Counted from the stretch's first letter, positions 48,259 to 58,768 are shown. The stretch: DNA of 64,000 nucleotides from Streptomyces sp. ACA25 (GCF_028200735.1 NZ_JAQKPV010000002.1:496001-560000); one strand, 5' to 3'. Translations and numbers: made by a program. The notes: generated by a model from the letters alone, not told the origin.

Positions 48259-48480
48259 CCCTGCCTCCTTCAACCACTGTCCAGCGGCTCACCGCCGCCT
48301 TATCAGTTTGCCTGGTCCTGTGCACCGCGGCGCCGCACCTCCAATGTGGCGGAAACGCACCGTCCACTCACGAGGACGATAACGACATATCTACGGGTTG
48401 CATCACAAATCCACCACGCACCCTCGACAGAACATTGTGAGAGGCGTCACCCTGTCTTTCATCCACGCGGGGAGGCCTGG

Positions 48481-49239
48481 ATGAGCAGGAGTCGTAGAAC
48501 CATTCCGGAGGAGCTACTGCTGCTCGCTTTGGACCCGGCAACGGGCACCACAGCACAGCCGCAGTCGCTCGACCTCGGCCTGGCCGGGGCCCAGCTCGTC
48601 GAGCTGGCTCTTGCAGGACGGATAGCCCCTGACGGGGACCGCATCGCCGTGGTGCTGCCACGGCCGACCGGAGATCCAACGCTGGACTGCGCCCTGGAGC
48701 TGCTGCGAAGGCGCGGCAGTCCGGTGCGCGCCGTGCACTGGATCGGCGGACCCCGGCTGGGGCTCCGCCAGACCTATCTCTCGCATCTGGAACGCTGCGG
48801 CATGGTCCATGCCGTGGAGAGCCAGATGTGCGGGGTGCTGCCCACGACCCGGTATCAGGCAATGGACACCGCGGTCAGCAGGCAGATCAAGGCCCGGCTC
48901 GACACCGCGATACGCACCGGCACACCGCCGGACGCCCGTACCGCGGCGCTCGCTGCCCTGGCCCATGCGGTCGGTCTCGGAAAGCATCTCTATCCCGGGA
49001 ACGAGGGGCGGTCCTCCCGCTCCCGTCTCCGGGATCTGATCAGGCACGACCCGATGGGCGGCCTGGTGGCGCACGCTGTGCTGGACGTGCAGAACGGCGC
49101 GGGTGCCCAGCGGCGCCCGGCCACCAGCCCCCGGGGCCGCAAGGCGGCCCAGGCGGGCGGAACGGCGCAGCAGGTTCCCGAGCAGCGGCTGCACAGGGAG
49201 GTGGTCCACGCCGGCGCCCGGCCGTCCATGTCGCATTAG
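48481..49239 (+). CDS. GOLPH3/GPP34-like protein
   Basis: A 252-residue protein of the GPP34 family: TIPEELLLLALDPATG at the start, LDLGLAGAQLVELALAGRI in the first helices, and AALAALAHAVGLGKHLY later. The eukaryotic relatives bind phosphatidylinositol-4-phosphate; actinobacteria have many copies whose function is unknown. The last 50 residues are disordered and basic. ATG 48481 has GGGGAGG upstream. It is divergent from the carboxypeptidase and ends at a strong hairpin. Confidence 0.85.
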   Translation: MSRSRRTIPEELLLLALDPATGTTAQPQSLDLGLAGAQLVELALAGRIAPDGDRIAVVLPRPTGDPTLDCALELLRRRGSPVRAVHWIGGPRLGLRQTYLSHLERCGMVHAVESQMCGVLPTTRYQAMDTAVSRQIKARLDTAIRTGTPPDARTAALAALAHAVGLGKHLYPGNEGRSSRSRLRDLIRHDPMGGLVAHAVLDVQNGAGAQRRPATSPRGRKAAQAGGTAQQVPEQRLHREVVHAGARPSMSH

Positions 49240-49280
49240 CCGCACCGGACGTTCCGGCACGCTGTCCCCTCTGCGGGCCG

Positions 49281-49309
49281 GTGGCCCTGCCGACCCCCGG
49301 CAGGGCCAC
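49281..49309 (+). terminator. Terminator after the GPP34-like gene
   Basis: Twelve-base perfect stem, GTGGCCCTGCCG at 49281-49292 with CGGCAGGGCCAC at 49298-49309, five-base loop. Confidence 0.78.
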
Positions 49310-49429
49310 ACCCCGTGCATGTGTGCGGACACCCTCTGTTGTCATTTCCCAGCGCGGGGACCGCGCGGGATGGCAGGCTGCTGACCGGTAGTCATATTGG
49401 TCAGTCCGATCAAGGGAGGTGCACTGTCC

Positions 49430-50296
49430 GTGGCGGGCAACGTCAATCCCACCGTCCGGCGCCGCAGGCTCGGTCAGGAGCTGCGCCGGCTCCGTGAGGA
49501 CCGGGGCATGACGGCCGAAGAGGTGGCGGACCGTCTCCTGGTGTCCCAGTCGAAGATCAGCAGGCTGGAGAACGGGCGCCGGAGCATAAGCCCGCGCGAT
49601 GTACGCGATCTGTGCGAGGTCTACGACGTCGACGACAAGAAGCTCGTCGAGTCCCTGATGCAGATGGCCCGGGAGTCCCGACAGCAGGGCTGGTGGCATG
49701 CCTTCGCCGAGCTGTCCCCCACCTACAGCGTCTACATCGGCCTGGAGATGGACGCCTCTTCGCTGCGGGTCTACGAGCCCCAGGTGGTGCCGGGGCTGCT
49801 GCAGACGCCTGCCTACGCCTCCGCGGTCATCCGCGGCGCGCTGCCCGAGGTGACCGTCGAGGATGTCGACCGGCGGGTCCAGGTGCGACTGCGCCGGCAG
49901 CAGCGGATCCTGGAGTCCCGCCGTCCGCTGCGGCTGTGGGCAGTGGTGGATGAGGCCGCGCTGCGGCGTGCCGTCGGTGCTCCGGCCACCATGGCGGAGC
50001 AGTTGAAGCATCTCGTGGAGGTGTCCCGGCTGCCGCACGTCACCCTTCAGGTGATGCCCTTCTCCTCGGGCGCGCATCCGGGGGTGAACGGGCAGTACGC
50101 GATCCTGGAGTTCCCCGAGACCACCGATTCCTCGGTGATCTACCTGGAGGGTGTCACCAGTGATCTGTACCTGGAGAAGCCGCACGACGTGCAGAACTAC
50201 AGCGTGATGTACGAGCACCTGCGGGCCCAGGCCCTGAGCCCCGAGCAGACGCGGGAGTTCATCGACGGCATCACCGCCGGATACTCGGGCGGTTAG
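49430..50296 (+). CDS. XRE family regulator with DUF5753 domain
   Basis: A 288-residue DNA-binding protein. The XRE helix-turn-helix is at residues 8-70 (MTAEEVADRLLVSQSKISRL) and the DUF5753 domain at 95-280 (YEPQVVPGLLQTPAYA, LPHVTLQVMPFSSGAH). Streptomycetes hold many such proteins, each usually next to a small DUF397 protein, as here (50596); WhiJ is a studied example. The start is GTG 49430 with GGGAGGT ten bases upstream; an in-frame ATG at 49397... lacks one. Its likely role is developmental or antibiotic-related repression, relieved by the partner. Confidence 0.88.
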   Translation: MAGNVNPTVRRRRLGQELRRLREDRGMTAEEVADRLLVSQSKISRLENGRRSISPRDVRDLCEVYDVDDKKLVESLMQMARESRQQGWWHAFAELSPTYSVYIGLEMDASSLRVYEPQVVPGLLQTPAYASAVIRGALPEVTVEDVDRRVQVRLRRQQRILESRRPLRLWAVVDEAALRRAVGAPATMAEQLKHLVEVSRLPHVTLQVMPFSSGAHPGVNGQYAILEFPETTDSSVIYLEGVTSDLYLEKPHDVQNYSVMYEHLRAQALSPEQTREFIDGITAGYSGG

Positions 50297-50340
50297 CACG
50301 ACGCGGGCGAGTCCGCGGTGGGTGCCGCGCCGGCGAGTCG

Positions 50341-50377
50341 CGAGGCGCCCGTTCCGGATCGCCGGAGGGGCGCCTCG
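50341..50377 (+). terminator. Hairpin between the XRE and DUF397 genes
   Basis: CGAGGCGCCC at 50341-50350 pairs with GGGCGCCTCG at 50368-50377, 45 bases after the XRE stop, suggesting that the DUF397 gene has its own promoter. Confidence 0.6.
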
Positions 50378-50595
50378 AAGCCGAGGTGTCCGGCCGCCCC
50401 CGAGCGGCGCAGACCGGTCAGAATTCCCGGCCCGGGCAACATACACCTGCTGCACGGCGCGCATGGGCAAGTAACGGATAAGTCATCCGTTCGGGTGGAA
50501 GCTCACCTCTTGTGCCGATCCAGGCTAGTACGGTCGCTGCGACGCGCCGCAAGCGTCGGCGCTCCCTCACCTACCCGGAAAGAGCCGCAGCAGCC

Positions 50596-50805
50596 ATGGC
50601 AATTCAGCAAGGTACGACCCACACCTGGATCAAGTCCTCCTACTCCACGGGGAACGGGGCCTGCGTGGAGGTGAAGTCGCCCGGGCCGGACGCCCTCGCG
50701 GTCCGTGACTCCAAGGTCCGGGCCGGCAGCCGGCTGGGCTTCACCGGCGTCTCGTGGTCGGCCTTCGTGACCGCGGTGCACCACGGCGCGTTCGACCGCG
50801 GCTGA
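50596..50805 (+). CDS. DUF397 protein, partner of the XRE regulator
   Basis: A 69-residue protein with the DUF397 pattern: TWIKSSYSTGNGACVEV, VRDSK and SWSAFVTAV. These small acidic-to-neutral proteins act with XRE-DUF5753 regulators, in a toxin-antitoxin-like or co-regulator manner in studied cases. ATG 50596 is in the correct frame with AAAGAG upstream. A hairpin separates it from the regulator gene 300 bases upstream. Confidence 0.85.
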   Translation: MAIQQGTTHTWIKSSYSTGNGACVEVKSPGPDALAVRDSKVRAGSRLGFTGVSWSAFVTAVHHGAFDRG

Positions 50806-50926
50806 GGGCTCCTGACGGCACCCCGCAGGGCGGTCGGCCACCCTCGCCGGACGGTCGACGAGACGCTCCGGGGTGCCGCGGGGAAGGGCGAGGGGATTGC
50901 CCGTCGCGGATCCGCCGGCGGATCTG

Positions 50927-52048
50927 TCAATGCCGGGGGTAGCGTTCCAGCCAGATGTCGCTGGCGTTGCCGGGGGCGTGCAGCGTGGGTCCCTGCGTCA
51001 TCTCCAGAGCGAAGTCGTCGGCCAGCTCCAGGATCGTGGCCCGGCCCTCCAGGCCGGCCAGCCAGTCCGGGGGAAGCGCGGTCTCCCCGTGCAGGGCGCC
51101 CAGCAGGTTGCCGCAGACGGAGCCGGTGGAGTCCGAGTCGCCACCGTGGTTCACCGCCAGCAACAGCCCGTGCCGCATGTCCTCGGCGACCAGCGCGCAG
51201 TACACGCCGATCGCCAGCGCCTCGTCCGCCGTCCAGCCGGCCCCGAGCGATTCCACCAGTTCCGCGCTCGGCAGGCCCTGCCGGACCATGCCCAGCGCTC
51301 GCCGCAGCGCCTCGGTGGTCTCGTCATGGCCGGGCAGGTTCGCGATCTGCACCAGGGCCTTCTGCACCGCGGCGTCCAGGCCGTCCCCGCGGACCAGCGC
51401 GTGCACGATCGCCGCGAAGGCGCCGGCGGCCAGCTGGCCGGTGCGGTGCCCGTGCGTCTGTGCCGCGCATTCGACACTGAGCTGCACCACGAGCTGCGGG
51501 TCCCAGCCGACCAGCAGCCCGAAGGGCGCCGACCGCATGACCGTGCCGCAGCCCTTGGAATCGGGATTCTTCGGCTTCTCCACCGTGCCCAGCACCGCGT
51601 CGGCGAGCCCGGTGAGGCAGGCCCGGCCGGGAGCCCGCTGGGCGTACAGCCATTCCTGCGCCCCCAGCCAGCCGTTCTCCGGGCGGCGCTCGTCCGGCCC
51701 CCACTCCTTCTGTGTGCGGTACCAACGACGGTAGGCGGCGTGCACGTCGGACGGTGGATGCCAGGCGCCGATGTCCCGCCGGACGTGGGCCCGGATCAGC
51801 CCGTCCACGGTGAACAGGGTCATCTGGGTGTCGTCGGTGACCGCCCCCAGCCGCCCGTAGGCCGGCACGTAGTCCGTTACGCCCTTGGGGCCGTGACGCT
51901 CGCGTATGGCGGCCAGCGAGTCGAACTCGATGCCCGCGCCGAGGGCGTCCCCGATCGCCCCACCGAGCAGGCAACCGCGCACCCGGCTGCGGAAATCCTG
52001 CTGCTCCACCCGCCCCCAGACGGCTCCGGAACCGGTCGGCGCGGTCAC
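50927..52048 (-). CDS. ADP-ribosylglycohydrolase family protein
   Basis: A 373-residue protein with the DraG-type metal-binding motifs: GCLLGGAIGDALGAGIEF at the start, TDDTQMTLF, and GGDSDSTGSVCGNLLGA near the end. It would remove ADP-ribose from proteins or small molecules using two metal ions. The start is GTG 52048 with GGAGGGG four bases upstream; a longer in-frame start at 52108 adds only low-complexity residues. No ADP-ribosyltransferase gene is visible nearby. Confidence 0.88.
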   Translation of the reverse strand: MTAPTGSGAVWGRVEQQDFRSRVRGCLLGGAIGDALGAGIEFDSLAAIRERHGPKGVTDYVPAYGRLGAVTDDTQMTLFTVDGLIRAHVRRDIGAWHPPSDVHAAYRRWYRTQKEWGPDERRPENGWLGAQEWLYAQRAPGRACLTGLADAVLGTVEKPKNPDSKGCGTVMRSAPFGLLVGWDPQLVVQLSVECAAQTHGHRTGQLAAGAFAAIVHALVRGDGLDAAVQKALVQIANLPGHDETTEALRRALGMVRQGLPSAELVESLGAGWTADEALAIGVYCALVAEDMRHGLLLAVNHGGDSDSTGSVCGNLLGALHGETALPPDWLAGLEGRATILELADDFALEMTQGPTLHAPGNASDIWLERYPRH

Positions 52049-52200
52049 CGCACCCCTCCGATCATCGAGTCGGGGGCGGGGTGCCGGACGGCCCGCACTC
52101 CCACCCATCGGCCTGAGGGCACTGTAATGGACGCCCGCGCTCCGGGACCGTGACCGGACCCGGAGAACGCCCGGTCCGCGGCCGGATCCGGACGGCCCGG

Positions 52201-54807
52201 TCAGCCGGGCGCGTCCGCTCCCACCACGGGCAGCAGCCGGGGCAGCTGCCCGTCCGCCGCCAGGGCGGTGTCCCGGCGCTCGGCGGGCACCTGACCGTAG
52301 GTGGTGGTCCGCAGCCGGAACGGCCGGCCCGCCGCCTCGGCGATGGCGCGCAGCTCCGCCACCGAACGGTGGGAACCGTAGGAGGAGCCGGCCATCCGGG
52401 AGATCGTCTCCTCCATCAGGGTGCCGCCCAGGTCATTGGCGCCCGAGCGCAGCATCTCCGCGGCCCCTTCGGCGCCCAGCTTGACCCAGCTGGTCTGGAT
52501 GTTGGTGATGTGCGGGTGGAGAAGCAACCGTGCCATCGCCGTCACCGCCCGGTTGTCCCGGGCGGTGGGGCCGGGACGGGCGATGCCGGCGAGGTAGACG
52601 GGGGCGTTGGTGTGGATGAACGGCAGGGTGACGAACTCGGTGAAGCCCGGGACGCCGCGCTCCGCATTGCCCTGCTGGATCCGGGCGAGCGTCCGCAGGT
52701 GCCCGAGCCAGTGCCGGGGCTGGTCCACATGCCCGTACATCATGGTGGAGGAGGACCGCAGGCCCAGCTCGTGCGCGGTCGTGACGACCTCGATCCAGGT
52801 GGCGGCGGGCAGCTTGCCCTTGGTCAGCACCCAGCGCACCTCGTCGTCCAGGATCTCCGCCGCCGTACCGGGGATCGAGTCGAGACCCGCCTCCTTCGCG
52901 GTGGCCAGCCACTCCCGGAGGGACAGCCCGGTCCGGGAGGCACCGTTCACGACCTCCATGGGGGAGAACGCGTGCACATGCATGCCGGGGACGCGCTCGG
53001 TGACCGCACGGGCGATGTCGAAGTAGGCCGTGCCGGGCAGGTCCGGGTGGATGCCGCCCTGCATGCACACCTCGACGGCCCCGACGTCCCACGCCTGGGC
53101 GGCGCGGTCGGCCACCTGGTCCAGCGAGAGGGTGTAGGCATCGGCGTCGGTGCGGCGCTGGGCGAACGCACAGAACCGGCAGCCGGTGTAGCAGACGTTG
53201 GTGAAGTTGATGTTGCGGGTGACGATGCCGGTGACCTCGTCCCCGGCCACCTCCTTCCGCAGCGCGTCGGCGGTCGCGCACAGGGCGTCCAGCGCCGGAC
53301 CGTCGGCGTGCAGCAGCGCGAGGGCCTGTGCGTCGGTGAGCCGGGTCGGGTCGGAGGCCGCGACCGAGAGCGCCGCGCGGACGTCCGCGTCGATGCGTTC
53401 CGGCGCCATTCCGGCGGCGGCCTGTTCGCGCAGCGCGGCCCAGTCGCCGTACACCTCGTCGAAGTCGTCCCGCCGGTCGGAGGTCCGGCCGACGGTGTCG
53501 ATGGACCGGTGCAGGTCGGTGCGCCCCGTCGCGGTGAGCGGCTCGTCGGGCTCCTGCCACGGCAGGCCCTGCGGGCGCGCGTCCTCCCGGGCCAGGCCGG
53601 TGTCGGGGTCGGCCAGTGCCCGCACGTGCGGCAGCACCCGGGGGTCCAGCCAGGGCTCGCCGCGGCGGATGAACTCCGGGTACACGGTCAGCCGCTCCCG
53701 CAGGGCGAACCCCGCCTCCGCGGTGCGTTCCGCGAGCCGCCCGATCTCCGGCCAGGGGCGCTCCGGGTTGACGTGGTCCGGAGTGAGCGGCGACACCCCG
53801 CCCCAGTCGTCGATGCCGGCCCGGATCAGCAGCGCGTACTCACTGTCCACCAGGTTCGGCGGGGCCTGGATGCGGGCGGCCGGACCGAGCAGCAGACGGG
53901 CGACCGCCACGGTGGCGGCGAGCTCCGCGAGTTCCGCGTCCGGCATACCGCGCATCGCGGTGTCCGGCTTGGCCCGGAAGTTCTGCACGATCACTTCCTG
54001 GATTCCGTGGTAGGACCGGGCGATCCGGCGCAGTGCGAAGAGAGCGTCCGCCCGCTCCGCCGTGTTCTCGCCGATACCGATGAGGACGCCGGTGGTGAAG
54101 GGAACGTTGGACCGGCCGGCGTCCTCCAGCACCCGCAGCCGCACCGCGGGCTCCTTGTCCGGGGAGCCGTGGTGCGGGCCGCCGGGCTCGGACCAGAGCC
54201 GGGTGGCGGTGGTCTCCAGCATCATGCCCATCGACGGGGCGACCGGCTTGAGCCGCTGGAAGTCCGTCCAGGACAGCACGCCCGGGTTCAGGTGCGGGAG
54301 CAGACCGGTCTCCTCCAGCACCCGCACGGACATCGCGCGCACATAGGCGAGGGTGTCGTCGTAGCCGTGCGCGTCCAGCCACTCGCGGGCCTCGGGCCAC
54401 CGCTCCTCGGGCCGGTCCCCCAGGGTGAACAGCGCTTCCTTGCACCCCAGGGCCGCGCCCTGCCGGGCGATGTCCAGAACCTCGTCGGGGGACAGGTACA
54501 TCCCGTGACCGTCCCGTCGCAGCTTGCCGGGGACGGTGACGAACGTGCAGTAGTGGCACTTGTCCCGGCACAGCCGGGTCAGCGGGATGAACACTTTCTT
54601 GGAGTAGGTGATGACCCCCGGGCGTCCCGCCGCTTCGAGCCCGGCGTCACGGACCCGGGAGGCGGCCGCGGTCAGCTGCTCGAGATCCGCGCCCCGGGCG
54701 CGCAGCAGCACCTCCGCCTCGGCCGCGTCCAGCGCCACTCCGTCGCGGGCCCGGCGCAGTGCACGCCGCATCGCGTTGGCCGTCGGTCCCTGCTTGCTCG
54801 TCGTCAT
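52201..54807 (-). CDS. fbiC: FO synthase (7,8-didemethyl-8-hydroxy-5-deazariboflavin synthase)
   Basis: Builds the deazaflavin core of coenzyme F420 from tyrosine and a pyrimidine precursor. The 868-residue protein fuses the CofG- and CofH-type radical SAM halves, as is usual in actinobacteria. The two iron-sulfur cluster motifs are CRDKCHYC (Cys80, 84, 87) and CYTGCRFC (Cys539, 543, 546). ATG 54807 is the start. It is divergent from the AfsR-like gene. In my recollection the same fbiC-afsR-afsS order occurs in Streptomyces coelicolor, which supports the naming of the neighbours. Confidence 0.95.
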   Translation of the reverse strand: MTTSKQGPTANAMRRALRRARDGVALDAAEAEVLLRARGADLEQLTAAASRVRDAGLEAAGRPGVITYSKKVFIPLTRLCRDKCHYCTFVTVPGKLRRDGHGMYLSPDEVLDIARQGAALGCKEALFTLGDRPEERWPEAREWLDAHGYDDTLAYVRAMSVRVLEETGLLPHLNPGVLSWTDFQRLKPVAPSMGMMLETTATRLWSEPGGPHHGSPDKEPAVRLRVLEDAGRSNVPFTTGVLIGIGENTAERADALFALRRIARSYHGIQEVIVQNFRAKPDTAMRGMPDAELAELAATVAVARLLLGPAARIQAPPNLVDSEYALLIRAGIDDWGGVSPLTPDHVNPERPWPEIGRLAERTAEAGFALRERLTVYPEFIRRGEPWLDPRVLPHVRALADPDTGLAREDARPQGLPWQEPDEPLTATGRTDLHRSIDTVGRTSDRRDDFDEVYGDWAALREQAAAGMAPERIDADVRAALSVAASDPTRLTDAQALALLHADGPALDALCATADALRKEVAGDEVTGIVTRNINFTNVCYTGCRFCAFAQRRTDADAYTLSLDQVADRAAQAWDVGAVEVCMQGGIHPDLPGTAYFDIARAVTERVPGMHVHAFSPMEVVNGASRTGLSLREWLATAKEAGLDSIPGTAAEILDDEVRWVLTKGKLPAATWIEVVTTAHELGLRSSSTMMYGHVDQPRHWLGHLRTLARIQQGNAERGVPGFTEFVTLPFIHTNAPVYLAGIARPGPTARDNRAVTAMARLLLHPHITNIQTSWVKLGAEGAAEMLRSGANDLGGTLMEETISRMAGSSYGSHRSVAELRAIAEAAGRPFRLRTTTYGQVPAERRDTALAADGQLPRLLPVVGADAPG

Positions 54808-55017
54808 GGGTCGAGCATAGGAGCGAGGTCCCGGCCGGAACCCGGCCGGAGGCCGGAAGAGGGTAGTGCCGTGGACGGGGAACCGTCCCGGCGCCGGACA
54901 TGAGACATTGGGCAGGCCGGTACCGGAGGTCCTCTCCCACTTGAGGTGTACAGGAGGCACACTGTCCGGAGCGCGAGTGCGTGGAACCAGGAGTGCGGCG
55001 CAGAAGCAGGGGAGTTC

Positions 55018-57966
55018 ATGGCCGTTGGTGAGGGGTCCTCGGAACGAGGAGAGAGCCCGCGCACATCCGCCCTGCGGTTCACGGTGCTGGGTCCGGTGCG
55101 GGCCTGGTGCGACGGTGAGCTGCTGCCGGGCGGTTCCCCGCAGCAGAGAGCGCTGCTGGCGGAGCTGCTTCTGCGGAACGGCAGGACGGTCACCGCGCAG
55201 GAACTGGTCGACGCGCTGTGGGGGGAGGAGCCCCCGCAGCAGGCGGTGCCGACCCTGCGCACGTACGCCTTCCGGCTGCGCAAGGCGCTGGGGCCGCGCG
55301 CCGAGGTGCTGGCCAGCGAATCCGGCGGGTACGCGCTGCGGCTCGGGCCCGGCGACGCGCTGGACCTGAACCGCCTGGCGGAGCTGACGGCCGGCGCGGA
55401 GCAGAGCGCGGCGGCCGGCGAGTTCTCCCGGGCCCACGAGCTGTACAGCGCCGCGCTGGAGCTCTGGGACGGGGAGGCGCTCGCCGGCGTGCCCGGCCCC
55501 GCCGCCGAACAGCACCGCACCCGGCTGGCCGAGGAGCGCCTGCACCTGCGGGAACAGCGTCTGGAGGTGGGGCTGAAGATCGGCCTGCACGCCGAGTCGG
55601 TCTCGGAGCTGACCTCGCTGACGACCACTCACCCGCTGCGGGAGCGACTGCCGGAGCTGCTGATGCTCGCGCTTTACCGCAGCGGGCGGCAGGCGGAGGC
55701 GCTCGCCGTCTACATGGACACCCGGCAGCGCCTGGACGAGGAGCTGGGAGTCGAGCCGCGGGCCGAACTCTCCGGTCTGCACCAGCGGATCCTGAACGCC
55801 GACGAGTCGCTGGCCGTCACCGGGGAGCAGGCGGCCGGCACCGCGCCCGCCCCCCGGATACGTCCCGCGCAACTTCCCGCGGCGGTTTCCGACTTCACCG
55901 GCCGGAAGGCATTTGTGGCGGAGCTGAGCGGGCAGCTCGCGCAGGCGGGCGGTTCGGTGATGGCCGTTTCCGCGGTGGCCGGCATCGGTGGCGTGGGCAA
56001 GACGACGCTGGCCGTCCAGGTCGCGCACGCCGCCCGCGAGCACTTCCCGGACGGCCAGCTGTACGTCGATCTCCAGGGCGCGGGGGCGGACCCGGCCGAG
56101 CCGACCGCCGTCCTCGGCACCTTTCTCCGGGCCCTGGGCACCCCGGACTCCGCGATACCGGAGAGCCTCACGGAGCGCTCCGGCCTCTACCGCTCGCTGC
56201 TGGACGGCCGCCGGTTACTCGCTCTGCTGGACAACGCCCGGGACGCCGCACAGATCCGCCCCCTGCTCCCGGGCAACCCCGGCTGTGCCGCGCTGGTCAC
56301 CAGCCGCACCAGGATGGTCGACCTGGCCGGTGCGCACCTGGTGGACCTCGATGTGATGAGCCCGGAGGAGGCCCTCACGCTCTTCACCCGGATCGTCGGG
56401 GCCGAGCGGGTCAACTCCGAGCGGAAAGCGGCCATGGACGTGGTCGCCGCCTGCGGCTTCCTGCCTCTGGCCATCCGCATCGCCGCGGCCCGCCTGGCCG
56501 CCCGGCGCACCTGGACGGTCTCCGTTCTGGCCCGCAAGCTCAGCGACGAGCGTCGCCGGCTGGACGAGCTCCAGGCGGGTGACCAGGCGGTCAAGGCCAC
56601 CTTCGAGCTGGGGTACGGGCAGTTGGAGGCCGGCCAGGCCCGTGCCTTCCGGCTGCTGGGCCTGGCCGAAGGGCCGGACATCTCCCTGCACGCCGCCGCC
56701 GCGCTGCTCGACCGGGATCCGGAGACGGCCGAGGACATCCTGGAGTCGCTGGTCGACACCAGCCTGCTGGAGTCCGCCGCGCCGGGACGCTACCGCCTCC
56801 ACGACCTGGTCCGGCTGTTCGCCCGGGCCTGTGCCGAGCGGGACGAACAGCCCCCGGAGGAGTGCGATGCCGCGCTCTCCCGCCTGCTGGACTTCTACCT
56901 GGCCACCACCGCGGGCGTGTACGCCCGGGAACGCCCCGGTGACCGCACGCTCGCCCACCTCGCCCGCACCCGTCGGACCGGACTGGACCCGGCCGGCCGC
57001 GAGGCGGCTCTGGACTGGCTGTACTCGGAAGCCGAGTGTCTGCTCGCCTGCGTGCGGCAGACGGCCCGTGGGGACACGCTGCCGCTCGCGGCCGACATCC
57101 TCATCGCGGGCAAGGACCTGGCCGAGTCCGGAGCGTTCTCCCGGCAGTACGAGCAGACCGCACTGGTGGTGCTGGCCGCCGCTCAGCAGGCCGGCGATGC
57201 CCGTGCCGAGGGCCGGGCACGTGTCATGCTGACGCACGGTCACAGTGTCTCCGGACGCTTCGTGGAGGCGGATGAGGAAGCCCGGCAGGCCATGCTGCTG
57301 GGAGCCGTCACCGAGGACCCGATCGCCTGCGGTTACGCCCCGAACGACCGGGCCATCATCGCGCTGTACCAGAAGCGGTACAGCGAGGCGGAGGCGTATC
57401 TGGAGCGGGCGATCGCGGTGTTCCGGGCGGACGGCAACCAGCCCGCCGAGGCCAGCTCGCTCTGCAACCTGTCGCGGGTGCACCTCAGTACGGGACGCAC
57501 CGCGTCCGCGGTCGAGCTGGCGCTCCAGGCCCACGCCAGCTACGAGCGGATGGGCATCACGCTGCGTCTGGCGAACGCCAAGTACGCGCTGGGGCTGGCG
57601 CTGACCGAGGCGGGCCGGCACACCGCCGCCCTCCAGCGGCTGGGCGAGGCCCTGGCCATCTTCCGGGAGAACCGCCAGCGGCTGTGGGAGGGCATGACCC
57701 TGTTCAGGCTGGCCGAGGCACACCTGGCCATGGGGCGTGCCCCGGAGGCCGCCGTCCTTGCCGAACAGGCTCTCGGTCAGTTGCGCGACATCGGCGGTGC
57801 CTGGCGCCGGGCCAATGTGCTCACGGTCCTCGGTCATGCCCTGAACCGCACCTCGCAGCAGGTCCGGGCCCAGGCGTGCTGGCAGCAGGCGCTCACCACC
57901 TTCGAGGAGCTGGGAAGCCCGGAGGCGGCGGAGCTGCGCGCCCTGCTGGAATCGGCCAGCGTCTGA
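55018..57966 (+). CDS. afsR: AfsR-like SARP transcriptional regulator
   Basis: A 982-residue regulator close to AfsR length. Residues 10-95 are an OmpR-type winged helix ([19 protein letters not shown]), 100-250 the bacterial activator domain ([20 protein letters not shown]), 290-590 an NB-ARC ATPase with Walker [10 protein letters not shown] (322-330), and the last third TPR repeats. AfsR integrates Ser/Thr kinase signals and activates antibiotic production through afsS. Leu400 is encoded by TTA (56215-56217), so translation may depend on bldA. ATG 55018 has GGGGAG upstream. The two small repeat-motif genes downstream fit the AfsR-AfsS arrangement. Orthology is inferred from domains and neighbours. 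Confidence 0.8.
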   Translation: MAVGEGSSERGESPRTSALRFTVLGPVRAWCDGELLPGGSPQQRALLAELLLRNGRTVTAQELVDALWGEEPPQQAVPTLRTYAFRLRKALGPRAEVLASESGGYALRLGPGDALDLNRLAELTAGAEQSAAAGEFSRAHELYSAALELWDGEALAGVPGPAAEQHRTRLAEERLHLREQRLEVGLKIGLHAESVSELTSLTTTHPLRERLPELLMLALYRSGRQAEALAVYMDTRQRLDEELGVEPRAELSGLHQRILNADESLAVTGEQAAGTAPAPRIRPAQLPAAVSDFTGRKAFVAELSGQLAQAGGSVMAVSAVAGIGGVGKTTLAVQVAHAAREHFPDGQLYVDLQGAGADPAEPTAVLGTFLRALGTPDSAIPESLTERSGLYRSLLDGRRLLALLDNARDAAQIRPLLPGNPGCAALVTSRTRMVDLAGAHLVDLDVMSPEEALTLFTRIVGAERVNSERKAAMDVVAACGFLPLAIRIAAARLAARRTWTVSVLARKLSDERRRLDELQAGDQAVKATFELGYGQLEAGQARAFRLLGLAEGPDISLHAAAALLDRDPETAEDILESLVDTSLLESAAPGRYRLHDLVRLFARACAERDEQPPEECDAALSRLLDFYLATTAGVYARERPGDRTLAHLARTRRTGLDPAGREAALDWLYSEAECLLACVRQTARGDTLPLAADILIAGKDLAESGAFSRQYEQTALVVLAAAQQAGDARAEGRARVMLTHGHSVSGRFVEADEEARQAMLLGAVTEDPIACGYAPNDRAIIALYQKRYSEAEAYLERAIAVFRADGNQPAEASSLCNLSRVHLSTGRTASAVELALQAHASYERMGITLRLANAKYALGLALTEAGRHTAALQRLGEALAIFRENRQRLWEGMTLFRLAEAHLAMGRAPEAAVLAEQALGQLRDIGGAWRRANVLTVLGHALNRTSQQVRAQACWQQALTTFEELGSPEAAELRALLESASV

Positions 57967-57976
57967 TTCCGTACGG

Positions 57977-57995
57977 CGTTTATCGGTCATTCATC
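57977..57995 (+). promoter_or_regulatory. Possible AfsR/SARP box upstream of the afsS-like gene
   Basis: CGTTTATC begins at 57977 and the related CATTCATC at 57988, a direct repeat with 11-bp period, as used by SARP and PhoP proteins next to -35 regions. It lies between the regulator stop and the small gene at 58128. Inferred from spacing and core sequence only. Confidence 0.4.
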
Positions 57996-58127
57996 AACCT
58001 CTGTCAGGCTGCTCCCGCATGACCGACCGGCCGGGAGGCCGGGGGTTGTGCCGGCGCGGACACGAGGGGTGCCTCCCCGTCCGGTCCGCTCCGCCGTCAC
58101 CTGTCCCTGCTGAACCAGGAGTCGAAG

Positions 58128-58277
58128 ATGACTGACATCAAGCCGCAGGAGTCCACCGGAGTTCCCGTCCCGCCCAGCGAGCCCGTTGCTCCGGTCACGC
58201 CGCTGAAGGACAAGGACGGCACGGGGGCCCCGTCCGACCCGGACGAGCACCACGCCACGGGCGGCGGCGCGGAATAG
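58128..58277 (+). CDS. AfsS-like small protein
   Basis: A 49-residue hydrophilic protein ending in DPDEHHATGGGAE, with a Pro/Val-rich middle (GVPVPPSEPVAPVTPLKD). It lies 161 bases downstream of the AfsR-like gene and has AGGAG eight bases before ATG 58128. AfsS proteins are small, repeat-containing activators encoded directly after afsR; this one holds a single HHATG unit and is shorter than the roughly 63 residues of the known protein. No signal peptide. Assignment as the AfsS counterpart rests on position and the motif shared with the next gene. Confidence 0.55.
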   Translation: MTDIKPQESTGVPVPPSEPVAPVTPLKDKDGTGAPSDPDEHHATGGGAE

Positions 58278-58501
58278 CGGACCGGGAACGGGTCGCTCGC
58301 TCCACGGAAACGGCCGGTACCGGCCGCGGACGCTCCTTGCAGCGCTTCGCGGCCGGTTCTCGCTGTCCGGGCCGGGGCAGGCTGACGGAAGCAGGCCAAG
58401 CTTCCGCGCTATCCGGCCACTCCTACCCCGGAGTCCCACCGGATGCGACAGCGGGCGTCCTTCCCCACTGACACTCGTTCGTCTGACACCAAGGAGTCTG
58501 C

Positions 58502-58723
58502 ATGGCGCACACCACCCGCATCCTCATCGTCGGCACCTTCCTCGTGGCCGTGACCGGTCTCGGCTCCGCCGCCGCGGTGGCGGACCACCACGCCACGGGC
58601 GGTCCCCAGGACCACCACGCCACGGGCAAGCCGCAGGACCACCACGCCACGGGCGGTCCCCAGGATCACCACGCCACGTCCGAGCCGCAGGACCACCACG
58701 CCACCGGCACCGGCGTTCGGTAG
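58502..58723 (+). CDS. Secreted peptide with five DHHATG repeats
   Basis: A 73-residue protein. Residues 1-27 are a clear signal peptide (RILIVGTFLVAVTGLGSAAAVA), with cleavage predicted directly before the repeats. The mature peptide is five near-identical nine-residue units, DHHATGGPQ, DHHATGKPQ, DHHATGGPQ, DHHATSEPQ and DHHATGTGV. The His-His pairs could bind metal. AAGGAG precedes ATG 58502. The HHATG core also ends the preceding 49-residue protein, so the two genes are related in origin. I know no described function; an exported relative of AfsS is one reading. Confidence 0.75.
   Translation: MAHTTRILIVGTFLVAVTGLGSAAAVADHHATGGPQDHHATGKPQDHHATGGPQDHHATSEPQDHHATGTGVR
58583..58708 (+). repeat. 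27-bp tandem repeats encoding DHHATGxPQ
   Basis: Four full and one partial 27-bp units; units one and three are nearly identical at DNA level, consistent with recent duplication. Confidence 0.85.
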
Positions 58724-58736
58724 CGGCCGACGGAAG

Positions 58737-58768
58737 CGGAGGGCGGGCCCGCCGGGGTCCGCCCTCCG
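58737..58768 (+). terminator. Terminator after the repeat peptide gene
   Basis: CGGAGGGCGG at 58737-58746 pairs with CCGCCCTCCG at 58759-58768, 14 bases after the stop. Confidence 0.7.

Noticed and set aside
52150..54903. A 917-codon plus-strand frame opposite FO synthase
   Set aside because: Antisense of a gene with both radical SAM cluster motifs; low-complexity translation.
58469..58489. TGACAC direct repeat before the repeat-peptide gene as a SARP site
   Set aside because: The copies are 15 bp apart, not the 11-bp period of SARP boxes, and lie too close to the start codon.
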